From Diadema setosum (Eukaryota > Echinodermata > Echinoidea > Diadematoida > Diadematidae), in assembly GCA_033980235.1 (NCBI GenBank), contig CM067064.1:4815001-4879000 (forward strand): a stretch of DNA of 64,000 nucleotides, read 5' to 3'. The notes below the pieces were generated by a model that searched no databases, had not been told where the DNA came from, and saw only the letters and a program-made list of their open reading frames with translations. The translations under genes were made by a program, and so were the position numbers. This document shows, piece by piece, positions 12,503 to 25,306 of this stretch (the stretch's first letter is position 1; each line of letters opens with the position of its first letter).

Positions 12503-15500
12503 GTAAGTTTTAGTCAGTTTATTAACCTATTAAGTAACAGAACCCATATTTCAGTCGTTTGAAACTGTATCTTTTCGTTTTGTTACAATTGCCACTATTT
12601 ATTTATAGTTATTTATATTTTTAATTTCAGAAGATAACATTATCACAAATACTCCTCAATGATATGAGACCAATTTGGTCAAATACCCTCATTTCTTTTG
12701 TTACAGAATTGTCAAAAGGAAATCTCTAGATGAAAAATTGATCCATAAATTTCAATTTCAAATTCATCTGTTTCTATATAGTCTTTCTGTGCAGTAAGTT
12801 TACGAGTTGCCAATTTAGTTTGAATGTGCTTCGATGATTTGTTACAATGTTTCGCTATTGTTATCATACCATCTACATTGTTCCTTTGTTCAAAAAGATC
12901 GAAGTGTATGTTATTGTGATATTTAGAAAATGGAAATAGATTTGAGTTGAATTGAACCGAAAGAAAACTGAATTCTTATGTATGCAGCAAAAGTACTCAA
13001 GGACTTGTTGGACTAAAAAGATCATGTCAGTCACATTGCCCAAGTTCTTACCTTCAAGATAATAACATTCAAAGATAAACCAACTGACAGCCATCATCGT
13101 GGCGACTTGAACATTCCTTTCCTTTAAGAAGTTAGGTGAAATTAATTTTCATTTGCAGAAACTGTCCGTTCTGTATCGTTTGATGGTAAAACGATTTCCC
13201 CTGTGCTTTCGTTTCTCTCACTATCCATCATAGGTCCATTGACATTTCAATGAGATAAGCTGGTGTTCGTCATACCCGAAGCCCCCCGTCATACCCGAAG
13301 CTCCCCGTCAATTATCCATGTGAATATTCACGCGAACTGACGCTCCATCGATATCACCTTCGGGCTCAAGGAACATCGAGCCAGCAGAAGCCACAGTTTT
13401 TATAAATATAAAAAATAGCGGACGATATGATTGACTGGAAGAAGTTGAGCCTTGATCGGCTGTCAGAACAGGCCAAAAAGGTCATTATTATCAAGATATA
13501 ATTATTTTATACTACAAAGTACACAAGGATAAATGTTACAGAGTGAATGGCATCATCTGAGACGAATGCATTATAATAAATATCAGTGTAAATGGTGGGT
13601 TTTGAATATTAGAAAAAGATGTGAACAAGTTATCAAAGTGGATCTAGAGGGAAGGGGGTCTTCATCTTCAGTCTTTATCAAGAAACTCTTGCCATATTCA
13701 CGTTGCTTGTTCACATGCGAATTCTACATTGTATACAAGGTGCTGGTGCTGTTGCATATAGCGCTGTTGTGTGCTGTATAGTGTAGAAAGCAGATACTTC
13801 AAAACTTCTGGACACTAATTTTCAACTCGCTGTGTGCCTTAAAGACAATGTCTTTGAATCAAGACTAGCCATTTTGAGCATCAATGATCAACATACATGT
13901 GTGTATCACTCATTCGTATGTACATATTTGTAATATGCAGATCAGGTAGACCCCTATATGAAGAGCAAAAAGGAGAGTACACTCACAAAACTTGGAATAC
14001 ACAAACTGTAAAGTGCAACCCCACCCTAAAAAATAAAGAAAATCAAAACATGAAGACTGACACACTGCCATGAACGAGAGACGGACAAAAACTTGCAATC
14101 GTCGTTATAATTAAGTTACATTTTGTTGCAATATTTGGCAAATTTGCCGAGAGGACGAGATAAAGCATGTAGAGCCTATCCACAAACGACGGACTTGAAC
14201 GTGCCAATATTTACACGAAGGCGTTTCCACAAGATTGCAAGAAATGTATGGCGCTCCCAGGTACAAATTGACTATATTGAACGACTTAACATTCATGCTG
14301 AACGTACTGAGTAAGCGGTATTCCAACAGGATGCGATGAACCGAATTTTCTTTTATTTCTCTTTTTGGGGGTGGGGTGGGGAGGGAGGGCAACTCTCTAT
14401 TCTTGCCCTTACCTACATAAGCAGGTACACTCTGATATCACCGTTGTTTTAAACCCTCATCGTAATCAACACTAGAGTGTCACCAGAACACTGGTGTCGA
14501 GTAATACTTCCACTCAACACCGCACGTTCATAAGGTTATTAACTTGTGCAATGTTACGTGCGCAAGGATGTCAACTGACTGTCAGAGGGCGTTAAAATGC
14601 AGGTAATTCTCATGCAATGACGATGAGAGCACCCAAGGATCCTCAGCATTATTCAGTGTTTTTTCTTGTTGTTGTTGTTCGTTTTTTACTTTTATATTCA
14701 CTCTGGGTACAATAACACAATGAACAAAGTATGGAAAGAAAGTGCATGGGAGATAAGGAATTAATGTAGAAGTTGCCCATTCCGTTACATCAGTCACCAC
14801 TATCGATGCTATTCCCACTAAAATAACATGTAGGAAAGTAAAGATATTCCATACATGCGTTTGAAGTCCCTTGCAGTTAGTAGGACAGGGAGAAAAAATA
14901 CAGAAGACTTCCATCAATCGTCAAACAAAGATTGACTTCAGTGGCACCTCAGTTAATTAGTCAAAATAATGTAAGGACTCTCCACCTATTTGATCATTCG
15001 CTACATATCAAAATGCTTCAGAATAATGTTGCTTTGCACCTTAAAACCAATGTTCTCTGAATGTTTCAGTTCTCATACAATATGCATGTAAATGGCTGAT
15101 ATTTTTGTTAAAATTTACTCCTCTTCTCAACTTAAGAACAAAACCAGTTTGTTGTAAGATTCTAGATAGCCAGGTACGTGCTAGATGAGCAGACATAATC
15201 ATTCTTTAACACTTCATACTTAATAGTGGGTTAGAATATCACTTTGACCACGATCAAGTATTTCTTTTCGAATTTATTATTCTTTAGATATTTGTTCTTT
15301 ATTATTTTTTACTGTATTTACCAAAGGATTGTCCTCTTTGAGATCGCAAAGAGAAGAAAGGGATCTCTTTTTCTCATCACATTACAATATTCTTACAATA
15401 TTCTTGACATCAAGAAACGTGTAACATTTCACTAAATCTCCTCCCACCGTGCAATCAACGTGATAATGTATTTCGTACATTACTGTATATCGAAATTTAT

Positions 15501-16486
15501 TTCCATGTGATGTTCTGTTGGAATGGGGAAAAATAATAAAATAACGCTCTGAGCTATAATTGCATTATAAATTACAAATATAAGTTAGTTCTTTGTATGG
15601 TTTGCATCTTTATTTCGTCTCTGCCATCAATTTACCCACTGGACATTCATTTCAGCAATTCCTGTGCAAAATATTAATTATGCAACGCTAACAAGATGCA
15701 GTGCTAGTCTCTTTTGTCCGAACGCCACTGAAAATGCTCGTCTGCTCTCTTAATTTCTTCCTATAGTGCCAACTACACGAAGCATTACACGGTATTGCAA
15801 AGTATATTCACTTTGGGGACAGCTTGCCCAAAGACTAGAGCCAGCCGTGATTTTTATTCAAGTTACTTTCTTGCGTTTACACAGACGGGCTTACATGTAC
15901 TTCGGCCCAGGGTTAAAAACCAGAGGTAAAAAACTCAACGAGACAAAAAATTCTCTGGAAAACCTTTGACCTCGCAATACTCTAACTCCGAAAAGCTTCT
16001 GTAGATATAAATGTTATATTGTGATAACATTGAAATGACTGTATGGCATTCGACACTATTCGGAAACCAACCCATGTGACTAGAATCATTAACATTTAAG
16101 TCTGAATATGTTGAAGGCGCAAGCTAGATTAACTGACAGTCCCCACGCCCTCGAATACCGCTACCAAACACACTGTACTCAGGACGCATCATTCCTGCAT
16201 AATTACATGCAAATTCCCACATCGCCTCATATTCGCATAATGTATACAATAGAATTCTCATTAATGATTCCAGACAACATTTGCCTGCTATACGGTGTAC
16301 CGCAGGCAAATGATATTAGCAATCTAAGAATATGGCCTTTTTTCATCAATAATTATAGTTTGATGTATATTGATAACTATACCTTGATAATAGTAATACC
16401 AATGGAACGGCATGGAGCAGGGGCAGCTGAACGAGGGTGGCGGTGGATGGACTCTCAAAGAAAAACCGGATTAAAAATAGAACAAA
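12503..16486. other. no convincing gene; possible intron or 3' region of gene A
   Basis: Two acceptor-like sites stand out: TTTAATTTCAG at about 12629, opening 32 codons, and TTTTCATTTGCAG at about 13158, opening 24 codons. Both would be in phase with gene A's donor. Neither short peptide has a recognisable motif. A short direct repeat (CGTCATACCCGAAGC twice) lies at about 13268-13305. Nothing else is supported. Confidence 0.5.
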
Positions 16487-16777
16487 TACTCTCTTTTAAA
16501 AAAAAATCGAGTGAAAATATTCACTCTTGATGGAGTGAATATAAAAAAGAGTGAATTTAGAGTGAAATTGGAGTGAATTTTGAGTGAAAATGAACGTTTA
16601 AGAGTGACCCCAGGGATCACTCCAAAATCTTCGAGTGATCCCTGAGGTCACTACAAAATGAGTGAAAATTAACATTTTCACTCAAAATTAACTCATATTT
16701 TACTCTAAATTCACTCTCTTTTTTTTATTCACTCCTTCAAGAGTGAATGTTTTCACTCGATTCTTTTTTAGAGAGTA
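16487..16777. mobile_element. palindromic MITE built of GAGTGAA/TTCACTC units
   Basis: The ends are TACTCTCTTTT and AAAAGAGAGTA-like inverted repeats, followed inward by ATCGAGTGAAAA against TTTTCACTCGAT. The whole 291 bases fold on themselves around a centre near 16625-16640. GAGTGAA occurs many times in the left half and TTCACTC in the right half. The terminal TA may be the target site, as in Tc1/mariner-type elements. No coding frame. Confidence 0.8.
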
Positions 16778-17012
16778 GTTTAGATAAACATGAGGATTCG
16801 GCGCAGAGACTCTTTCCGTCGGAAGAGAGAGGGAGAGAGAGAGAGAGAGAGAGAAGGGGGGGGGGGTGTACCATTTCACTCACATGAAAACGTCCCGCAG
16901 CCCATGTGAGGGAATAAAATATGAGTGCAGATGATAATGTTGATAGACCTAAATATACCTATAAAGGAATAATATATGGTGGTGTCATGTACATTCTCGA
17001 AGATGTGTACAT

Positions 17013-17064
17013 GTGTTTGTTTGTTTGTTTGTTTGTTTGTTTGTTTGTTTGTTTGTTTGTGTTT
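17013..17064. repeat. (TTTG)n microsatellite
   Basis: About twelve tandem TTTG units. Confidence 0.95.
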
Positions 17065-17217
17065 AATTTCTTATATCATCTTGACAGATTTCAGTTTCCT
17101 ATCGCATAACTTATCGGTCTTACTTTGTGTGTTTTATGTATGGCATGCCTGTTTGGTTCTGTATTGTCCCTTTTATTTTCAAGTCTTTCTCGGGAAAGGT
17201 GCAGATTAAACAGACCT

Positions 17218-17386
17218 GGGGGGCGTTTCATGAAGGAACTTGTCGGATGAAATGTCCGACAAGTCAATTATATCCGACAAGTTCAGATAAATCAGCCAAT
17301 CAGACTAAAGAATTTCTCAAAACTTGTCGGATATAATTGACTTGTCAGATATTTTATCCGACAAGTTCCTTCATGAAACGCCCCCC
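17218..17386. mobile_element. fold-back MITE with GGGGGGCGTTTCATGAA termini
   Basis: Ends GGGGGGCGTTTCATGAAGGA and TCCTTCATGAAACGCCCCCC are perfect inverted repeats. Inward, TTGTCGGAT- and ATCCGACAA-type motifs and TCAATTATATCCGACAA are mirrored. It is 169 bases with no coding capacity, and shares end sequence and TGTCCGACAA core with the 8463-8600 element. Confidence 0.88.
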
Positions 17387-17658
17387 TGATGTGTTTTTTT
17401 TTCCCGGGTGGTGTTCCCTCTTAGGGAAAGAATGATGAGCGTCGAGGTGGTTTGGGTTCTATCATGAGAGGCCTCTGGGTCTGCTCTTTTGCCAGAATGA
17501 ATTGATTCGTTACCTCTAAATATTAACAGTGATTGTCATTACCAAACATACTTCTCGGCTGACTGCTCTTTAGTTGGGTTCCATAGGGATTTTTTCCGTG
17601 TTTCCGGCCTAGCTTTTTATTTGATTGTTGTTTTTTGTATGATTTATTTGTTTGTGTC

Positions 17659-17696
<38 letters not shown>

Positions 17697-19758
17697 CGTG
17701 CGCGTGTAGGTATGTCTGGGTGTTGGTGTGTGTGGGTTTATTTATCTATTCTATCATTCTTTTTAGTTGATCAATATTGTTTTTATACATTCAAGATGAA
17801 TGTTTTTGTCATGTGAAATTATAGAAATAAAATAAAGATTATTGAAAAACAAAAAAGTGTCTGTGGGTGGGTGTTTGTAAAGTCTTGATGTGTTGTGTAG
17901 CTATAATTTGCCTCTGTTTACTTTTTTTTTATTCTGCTGTTCAAGCGTCTTGCATCTGTGCCAGGATTAAAGATCAGTCTTCTTTCTTATTGAGCACTTT
18001 TGTCATGTTTTCTGCGGTCACATCGCTACAGAAATTGTAGTTTCAGATGATGCACTCTAATCACTCACATGCGTGTGTTCTTAACATCGTTATAAATCAT
18101 TATGATTATTCATAAGTTAAAGAAATTTTATGTGTGGGGGAACTTCCAATCGAAGTGGTGGAGCGAACCTGACTGGATCAGTGCTTGGGCTACTGCGGTC
18201 CCAAATTGAAGAGAAGTTTGGAATGATTACATTCGGATTTTTTTTCGTAAGTTTTACAGTCCCGCTTCTGAATAGGATTCGCGATAATTTAACGGTTGCT
18301 TTTATTTTCGTTTTCATAATATATTCTGTTAAATTGCAAACTAAAAGGAAAACTTGAGTGGTATACAGTAATATCAATTAGAACACATATCTAATTATGA
18401 CGCCCGTCAATTGCAAATCGAAAACGATATTTGATAAGAGTGTTCTGGGCCTCGACTCCGTGAAAAAAAAATAAATCTTGGTAAAGTATGAGAAAAACTT
18501 AGGATGATCATTATGTTTAGATCTGAAATATTCATCATGTGTATGCGTGTGTGTGTGTGTGTGTGTGAGCGTGTGTATGTATGTGTATAGGTTGTAATGA
18601 AACAGAGTGAGCAAAATATTGTTTTATTTACTCGCAAATCTTCTCACAAATGCTATCCTCGCTTCATTTGCCACCGACAGACCTTTGTACCCTCCGTTCA
18701 GCCCAAATAGTACGTCGATCTCAAGGCGGGGCCTGAGAATAAAAGATGAAATTCCGACATTCGTCATAACTCGACAATGAATGGGAATCTGCCCGTCTCA
18801 TTTTCAGTTCAATGCATTCTAGAATCACGCAACCCATTCGCAACCAACGGTGCGCCTGGGTGCAGTGCTGTACCCTGCCAAGTCAATGCCACGGTGTTCA
18901 TGGCGTAATACCTTCCAACAGCGTTATGCGTGCACACCTTTATGGCAAAAGTATATTACAGAGTTGTAATACTGCAGCAGAAGTTAAGGGCACCGCGTTT
19001 TCAGGAATTTACAAGTTTAAGTTTCAACGTTAGGTTCTTCCTACATGAACTTTCGCGTGGAACCATGAACAGGGAAGTAAAGATCACGGACCAGAGAGTT
19101 TGATTAACTGGTACATTTCGTATTCTTTATCGGGAACGCCTTCTCCTTACTCTCTGTAATGTTGGCCAGGAGTTATCTTCACTCTAATCCGACGAGAGAA
19201 AAGGCAACTATGTGATCACGGAAAACAAACATTATTCATCAAACACCATCGGACAGCTTTCCTTAATCCAATCGGTGAGTCATATATGCTTGAAATGTTA
19301 CTTATTCTTATTAATGCTTATAAACTTTCACGCATTCGACTTAGGCACGAAGGACCACGCCTTCATTTCAATCGTTCCCTTCGTGTTCGTTGAACCCCGT
19401 TGAGGCCACAGATATATTCTGCTAACTGAAACTGGGCGCAGTGGTATTCATTTCACAGGATTATCATTGACATCGAAATCGACATCGACAGTTTCACTCA
19501 TTCCGAAAAAACACGTATAAAACATTAATGACGGATTTATGTTATGAATATTTTTGTTTATCTATGTAATTAGGAATAAACCTATATTTGTGTGTGGAAA
19601 ACCATATGCCTTTCTACATAAATGATCACATATCATGTGCGTATAACAATAAACACAACTTTTGATGATTACTCTTTAGATTTAGTCATGACATCCTCCC
19701 ATAGGAGTTTTGAAAACAACTATTTGGTAAAAAGACTAAAGATTCTCAACTACGCATA
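17387..19758. other. intergenic, no gene seen
   Basis: Contains (GT)n at 17661-17692 and a GT tract at 18545-18567. A TTTTCAG site at about 18807 is followed by a 73-codon frame with several cysteines but no recognisable domain or donor. Confidence 0.55.
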
Positions 19759-19925
19759 TTAGTGGACTCCCGCTATAACCAAGTCCTCTGGACCGGCATT
19801 TTTTCTTTCGTTATATCGAAATTTCGTTATAATCGGACAAATAAACAATAAAAATACATAGAGTTGATAATGTTGCGACCTGAATTTTTACTTCGGTGTG
19901 TTCGTTATAAAGGGAGTGCACTGTA
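19759..19925. mobile_element. pogo/Tigger-like MITE
   Basis: The left end is AGTGGACTCCCGCTATAAC; the reverse complement of the right end is AGTGCACTCCCTTTATAAC. TA dinucleotides flank both ends. AGTGGACTCCC-type termini with TA target sites are typical of pogo-like elements. The interior keeps CGTTATA repeats and has no transposase. Confidence 0.7.
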
Positions 19926-20389
19926 TGCGAACTGGATACAATGCAGTCACGAGAACAGAGAGATTTTTCATGGTCATACCACCGCAACAACTCTTCCCTG
20001 AAAAAAAGAACAAAAAAAGAAAAAAGAAAAAATGTGTACATACTCTGACTGTATACCAACACGACTGACTAAATATGAACAACCAGTCATGAGAATATGG
20101 GGGAAAAGACGGAAGTTATAGAAGATAACCAGAAAATATGCGTTCGTTTAATTCTGGTTTAATTGCACTGCCATGAGCAGTGTCTGGTGCGCATACTCGG
20201 GAAGTCATGCCATTTTCTCTTGGGCGCAGTCAGTATAAATTGTTGAACTCGTTTGTACTTTGTGAAGTAGATCCGGTTGTAGTGTTATTTTCTGTTGGTG
20301 TAAAAAAGTGACTTAACATCCTCGTACGAATCACCTTGTTTGTATGTTGTACTTGAATGGTGCAGCGCATACAGAAGCGTGTGCTTATT

Positions 20390-20460
20390 ATGCGCTTTAT
20401 AAATGTATTATTATTATTATCATTATTATTATTGTTATTATTATTATTATCATTATTTTG
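20390..20460 (+). repeat. (ATT)n tract with SINE-like lead-in
   Basis: ATT/ATC trinucleotides follow TTATGCGCTTTATAAATG, a phrase resembling the 3' ends of tRNA-type SINEs that end in ATT repeats. No SINE head was identified, so only the repeat is firm. Confidence 0.6.
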
Positions 20461-20682
20461 AATATGTTGATGTAAGTGTTTACTTGTTATTTCTGAACGC
20501 TTTTTCTCATCTATGAGAGGACTGATTACATGGGCACTGTGTCCGCAAATCATTCACGCTTTCGTCCATGTCGTGATCCTACAGGTTAAACGACGTCGAC
20601 GTGTCCACCGTCCTTCGGCCGTTGGCTTGCGCAAGAGTAAGTTCCATCTTTGCCAATCATATCAAGAGAGAACCGGACCGCT

Positions 20683-21233
20683 ATGGCGCTGGAACAACCT
20701 TTCAGTCACTGGCCGTTTGGGAAGCAGGGGCAGCAGAACTCACAACTCTTGAACGGCAACGCCAGGCGCTACAACACGAATGATTCCCCCTTCAAGCACA
20801 TCAGTCCCATCCCCACAGGAGGCAGGGATTTTGGGACCTTTCCCATGGTTGATCGCCAGTCGAAGAATTCAGTGCGGGAGCAACTCACGCAGGTTTTGAA
20901 CAGCCGTGCGTCGCAAGGGTTCGTTCCGAGCATGCAACCTGTCCAGCAGACAATGTTCGATCCTATTCAGGAGGATGAAGTGATGAGTCCAGAACCTGTC
21001 CCATCCCCTCGCCAGGCTCCTCGGAATTACTTCGACAATGAACCTCCTCAGGAACCGAGACGCGGCTTGTCGCTTATGGACAGATACGGCCAAGGGCCGA
21101 CCAGAGGAGAACCCATCAGGCGCACGAATTCCCTGGTGGATTTCGCCTTGTTCCTGGACCAAGCGCAACCACACCAACCTCTACAAAGTGCGACTGCACA
21201 TCAACAACAGCAGCAGCAGCAGCAACATAGGCA

Positions 21234-21265
<32 letters not shown>

Positions 21266-22278
21266 AGCAACATAGACAGCAGCAGCAGCAACAACAACAA
21301 CAACAACTTCCTTACCGAGAGGGACCAACTTATGGTGGTCACCAACAGTACTCCTTGGAGAGACGAGCAAATGGAACTTTACAACTGAGCTCTCTTACTG
21401 GACAGCATAACGATGTTCGTCGGCCTTTGGGAAGACAGCCTACTGGTATTCAGCAACGCCAAATGGCGAACGGATACCACAGTGGTCGCCAGCACATGCC
21501 CTTGGACAGACAGCCTACAAGTGGCCGTCAACAGCCCGTAGGGAACGGATATATGAACGGTCATCTTCCACAATCCTCTTTGGACAGACAAAGAAACGGA
21601 GTCCGTAAAGTTCCCTTGCTCACTCAACAGCCAATGCAAACGAATGTCCCCAAATCCCGTACTTCGATACCACCACGCCACCAGCCAGACATTGTCTATT
21701 CCCGAGACCACATAAAAGTACGTCAGCAACCTCCTCGCTACATACAACCCCGGAAGAAGTCAAGCACCGCCACACCGGTTGGGATCTGTTTGACAATTTT
21801 CGGCATCTTGGTTGTAGCCGCCTTTGTCGCGGCTTTCGTTGCCCTCTTATTCCTCAGACCCAACGTGTGGCCGACAAGTGGTCTTCTCCTAGGTGGAGTT
21901 GTGGTTGGCTTGCTTTTGTTTGCGACTGGTGGCATATTCGTCTGTCATAGGTACCTTCATTCTTCTCAGGAAGATCCCTACCCTTCCTCTTTCGACCGAT
22001 TTGACGACATCGGAAGGGAAAGAATTGGAGACTCGGGGGAGTGGCAGACGTTGGACGACGGGAGAGGAAGGCAGCGACCAGACCCCATGACGGAATATCA
22101 AAGCCAACCAGATCCGTTCTCGGCTGAAGAATTTCTCGAACAAGACATTACTCCCGATACTGATGTAGACAATCCACGTGACATACCGAATGGCGGGAAC
22201 TCGTTGCCCAATGGGGTTCCCTCACAGCTCACCTTTACAAGTCTCGCAAAAACTACCCCTAATGAGTACTTGTACTAG
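20683..22278 (+). CDS. polyglutamine-rich two-TM protein (gene B), single exon
   Basis: I do not recognise this gene. The frame runs 531 codons without interruption from the first ATG (MALEQPFSHWPF); a few in-frame codons upstream have no ATG. Residues 1-172 are disordered and Pro/Arg-rich, with RRTNSLVDF at about 146-153, a likely basophilic-kinase site. Residues 173-208 are polyglutamine interrupted by His-Arg, coded by mixed CAG and CAA. Residues about 223-320 contain degenerate repeats of a (S/P)L(D/E/G)RQ-type phrase (SLERRANG, PLGRQPTG, PLDRQPTS, SLDRQRNG). Two helices follow at about 367-391 and 400-421, joined by a short loop (RPNVWPTSG), then HRYL and an acidic tail of about 105 residues ending NEYLY. 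No signal peptide, so both termini are probably cytosolic. Unusual in lacking introns; a retrogene origin is possible. Confidence 0.78.
21199..21309 (+). repeat. CAG/CAA repeat encoding polyglutamine in gene B
   Basis: Imperfect tandem copies of a roughly 50-base unit containing CAACATAG(G/A)CAGCAG, so the run expanded partly by unit duplication and not only by slippage. The CAG runs are broken by CAA codons. Confidence 0.9.
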
Positions 22279-23629
22279 TTTTTTCCCCCTCACTTTCTTC
22301 CTCGTCTTCCCTCTCTTGCACATTCTCCTCCTCCTCCTCATTCTTCTTCCTGTCCATCCTCTCCTCTTTCAAAGTGACACTGTTGATGTAATGATGGGAT
22401 GTCTGATTTGGGCTTTGTAGCCAGCATCAGATTGTTTATCGCTATCGCTCCTCCGTGAAGAGAAAAAGAAGGTAATCTCAATTGTTTCTGTACACGATGC
22501 GCTAAGCATTACTAGTACTCTTCGCTTTAATCATTACAACATAAATATTTGATTAATATTTGATTAATGTGAATTGATTTTGCAAGCCTTGACCTTTCAA
22601 GCAAACTTTTCAGTCTCTGGCTGAATCCTTGTCTATGCTAGCACCTACCACATTAGCTATGCATTAATTTTTCTACTTCGTTCGTGTTTACGGTTATTTA
22701 TATGTAAAATTTGATTAAACATTAATGCGTCTAATACTTTTGTAGTATACAAGATACGAGGCTCAATTCGTCAAGTAAAAGTGAAACGTTAAAAGATGTT
22801 CTGGACAATTACCACTTCCTTCGGCACTTGTTTCAAGACAACTTTGCAAAATGAGTGAAAATGGATGTCGATCGTTTTACGCGTCAATCCTCACAGGAAA
22901 AGGGTCAAGATGTTTCCAGGATGTACTAAACTTTTTTTTTTTTTTTTTTTAGATTTGCTAAATATTTTAGCGCATTTGGTTTTTAAGTCGATGCTGCAGA
23001 TTTGTTGCGTCTATCATTTGTGTGTATGTATGTGTGTTTGTGTGTTTATTATTTAACCATAATGTATATGCCTCATAATCATCATCATTGATATCATGTA
23101 CGAAGCAACAATGTATGCATTAATCTACCAATATTACCATGATATCATGTAAATGTTAACTGTGTACTGATGTGTATCATAATTATGTTTAATCTACAAG
23201 TATACAGATATAGGCCTTGTTTCTGAGTCACAATATTGTATTAGATTGACATTGTCAAAGATGAGCAATTTGATTATATCACATTAATTTCACTTTCACA
23301 TGAGAGATATGTTGCCATAATTATTTTTGCTTCGTTTTAACGATGTTGGTTGAGCTTTAATATTTGATTGTGGTCACACAAAACATTGAGGGTAATACCC
23401 ACCTATATACCTGCCAGATATCTCGGATAGGATCAAGATTTTTGTGAATAAGATGATTCATATTATTTCACTGTTACATTGTACAGCAGTAGACATTGTA
23501 TTTAGTAAACATAGTGCCTGGTGATTTTTACCTCACATCTTGATAATTGTTACTATGCATTTACCACTCTCGTGTAAAAATAAAAATGATTGATATGTGA
23601 GATTTATATACCGGTAATTGTGCCAGGCA

Positions 23630-23662
<33 letters not shown>

Positions 23663-24262
23663 ACATTTTTGAGAGGTTCGTTTCAAATCTAGATTCCGGT
23701 GGTAGACCATACACATGTCGGAGGGGGGCTGGTTTCTTTTGTCGTGGTGAAAAAAAGGAACCAGAATCTAAAAAACATGGAAAGAGTTTGTTCAAAATCG
23801 TCGATGCAAATCTGTAAAGAATACGCATTCCATGCTTTGATAAGATAAACAGGAGTTTCTATAATAGGGTTTGCCATTGTTCTGAAATCAAAAGGAACAG
23901 GCAGTATTTCAACAGACCAAGGTGGCGTTATTGTGTGCATGGTATTCATAATTTACACCTTTCTCTTTTTTACAAGTCTCCTCTCTTTATGCATGGTCGG
24001 TTCCCATAATTTATGGAAGTATTTTGAGTCCTGAAAGACTCTTATGATAGAGGCATGACTATTTGAAACAGAGACCGCGCAATGTAGACCATAAACTCTG
24101 CTCACACGAATGTAGTTTGTGTGTAGCACACACAGCCATGTAGTTGTGATTGTTCGCGAGGAGACCGTATACATTATTGGTACGTACTCAGTGCGAGCGG
24201 TACAGACCATGGACATTGTGTCACTCGCGGGACAGGTGAAAGAATATGAAGCAACATACACG

Positions 24263-24355
24263 TTAACCCGTTGAGGACGAGCAGATTTTCCTTTAACACA
24301 CACTTCCCATTGGCACCTGCCGAAGTATGCTCGGGACTAGTCTTGAACGGGTTAA
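24263..24355. mobile_element. short TTAA-bounded MITE
   Basis: Left border TTAACCCGTTGAGGACGAG, right border CTAGTCTTGAACGGGTTAA. The TTAA is present on both sides and CCCGTT/AACGGG are inverted. Only 93 bases long, with no coding capacity. Confidence 0.7.
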
Positions 24356-25205
24356 GAACTCTAAGCGGCAATGTAAGGTTTCGTGGTTGATAGAGACGAA
24401 ATTCAACCATCATCAAAAAGCAATTCCTGTACAGCTTATGACGTATCTGACATATTGGTGCAAACTGTTAGCTGGCCACAGATACAAAATATGTACTCCA
24501 TCTTTATTCATCCATTCAATCTATTTCCCTGACTGTGTGAAGTTCTCTCTATTATACGCACTTTCCACATGTGCACTGTGAATATTCATGGTACATGTAT
24601 TTTTGTTTACATAGATAATGTGGTAATTATTCTGTTTATCTTTTCGCATACTTTCATATCACTTTCAGAGTACATCTCTATTTGAACGAGAATCTAGGAA
24701 TCCTGTATCAACTCGTTCCCAATATGTTTTACGCGGGTGTTATAATTTGCAATTATATTCTTATAAATTCGATTATACTGATGATGTATAGACGGTGACA
24801 TATTATGACTATATATTTTGGCAGGAAGTATAAACGGTGTACATACAGTAATATATTGATTAATATCGTATCAAATATTTTACAAGTTAAGTTTTGACGA
24901 AAAGCACACTATATTGTGATGCAATGGTTTCCCATCCTGCGAATGACGTAACAATTAGTGCAACAACAAGCATTGTTACACAATACATCTCACTTGTACT
25001 AACATGTGCCACAATCTAAGTTCTTTACAATATGTTCCTGACTTTCACGTAACAGCAGCAAGAAGTGGGAAACTGATTTTTTTCTTAAGTGCGCTTCAAT
25101 CATTATGATATGTTTAAAAAAAATGTGCTAAAATAGAATCGGTATTATCTATTTACGGAATATCTCACTGATAAGAAAGTGGTTATACACACACATACAC
25201 ACACA

Positions 25206-25258
<53 letters not shown>

Positions 25259-25306
25259 CTTAATCAAAATATGAAAGTTCTGCGTCGGTGTGTAATAAAT
25301 AGATAT

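Noticed and set aside
12629..13230. Two candidate acceptors for the next exon of gene A
   Set aside because: Both open short frames in the right phase, but without motifs they cannot be told from chance.
18812..19033. 73-codon frame after a TTTTCAG acceptor, with several cysteines
   Set aside because: No matching donor, partner exon or domain; the cysteine pattern fits no family I know.
21038..21388. Poly-Ser/Asn and poly-Val/Ala frames overlapping gene B
   Set aside because: Alternative-frame readings of the CAG/CAA tract.
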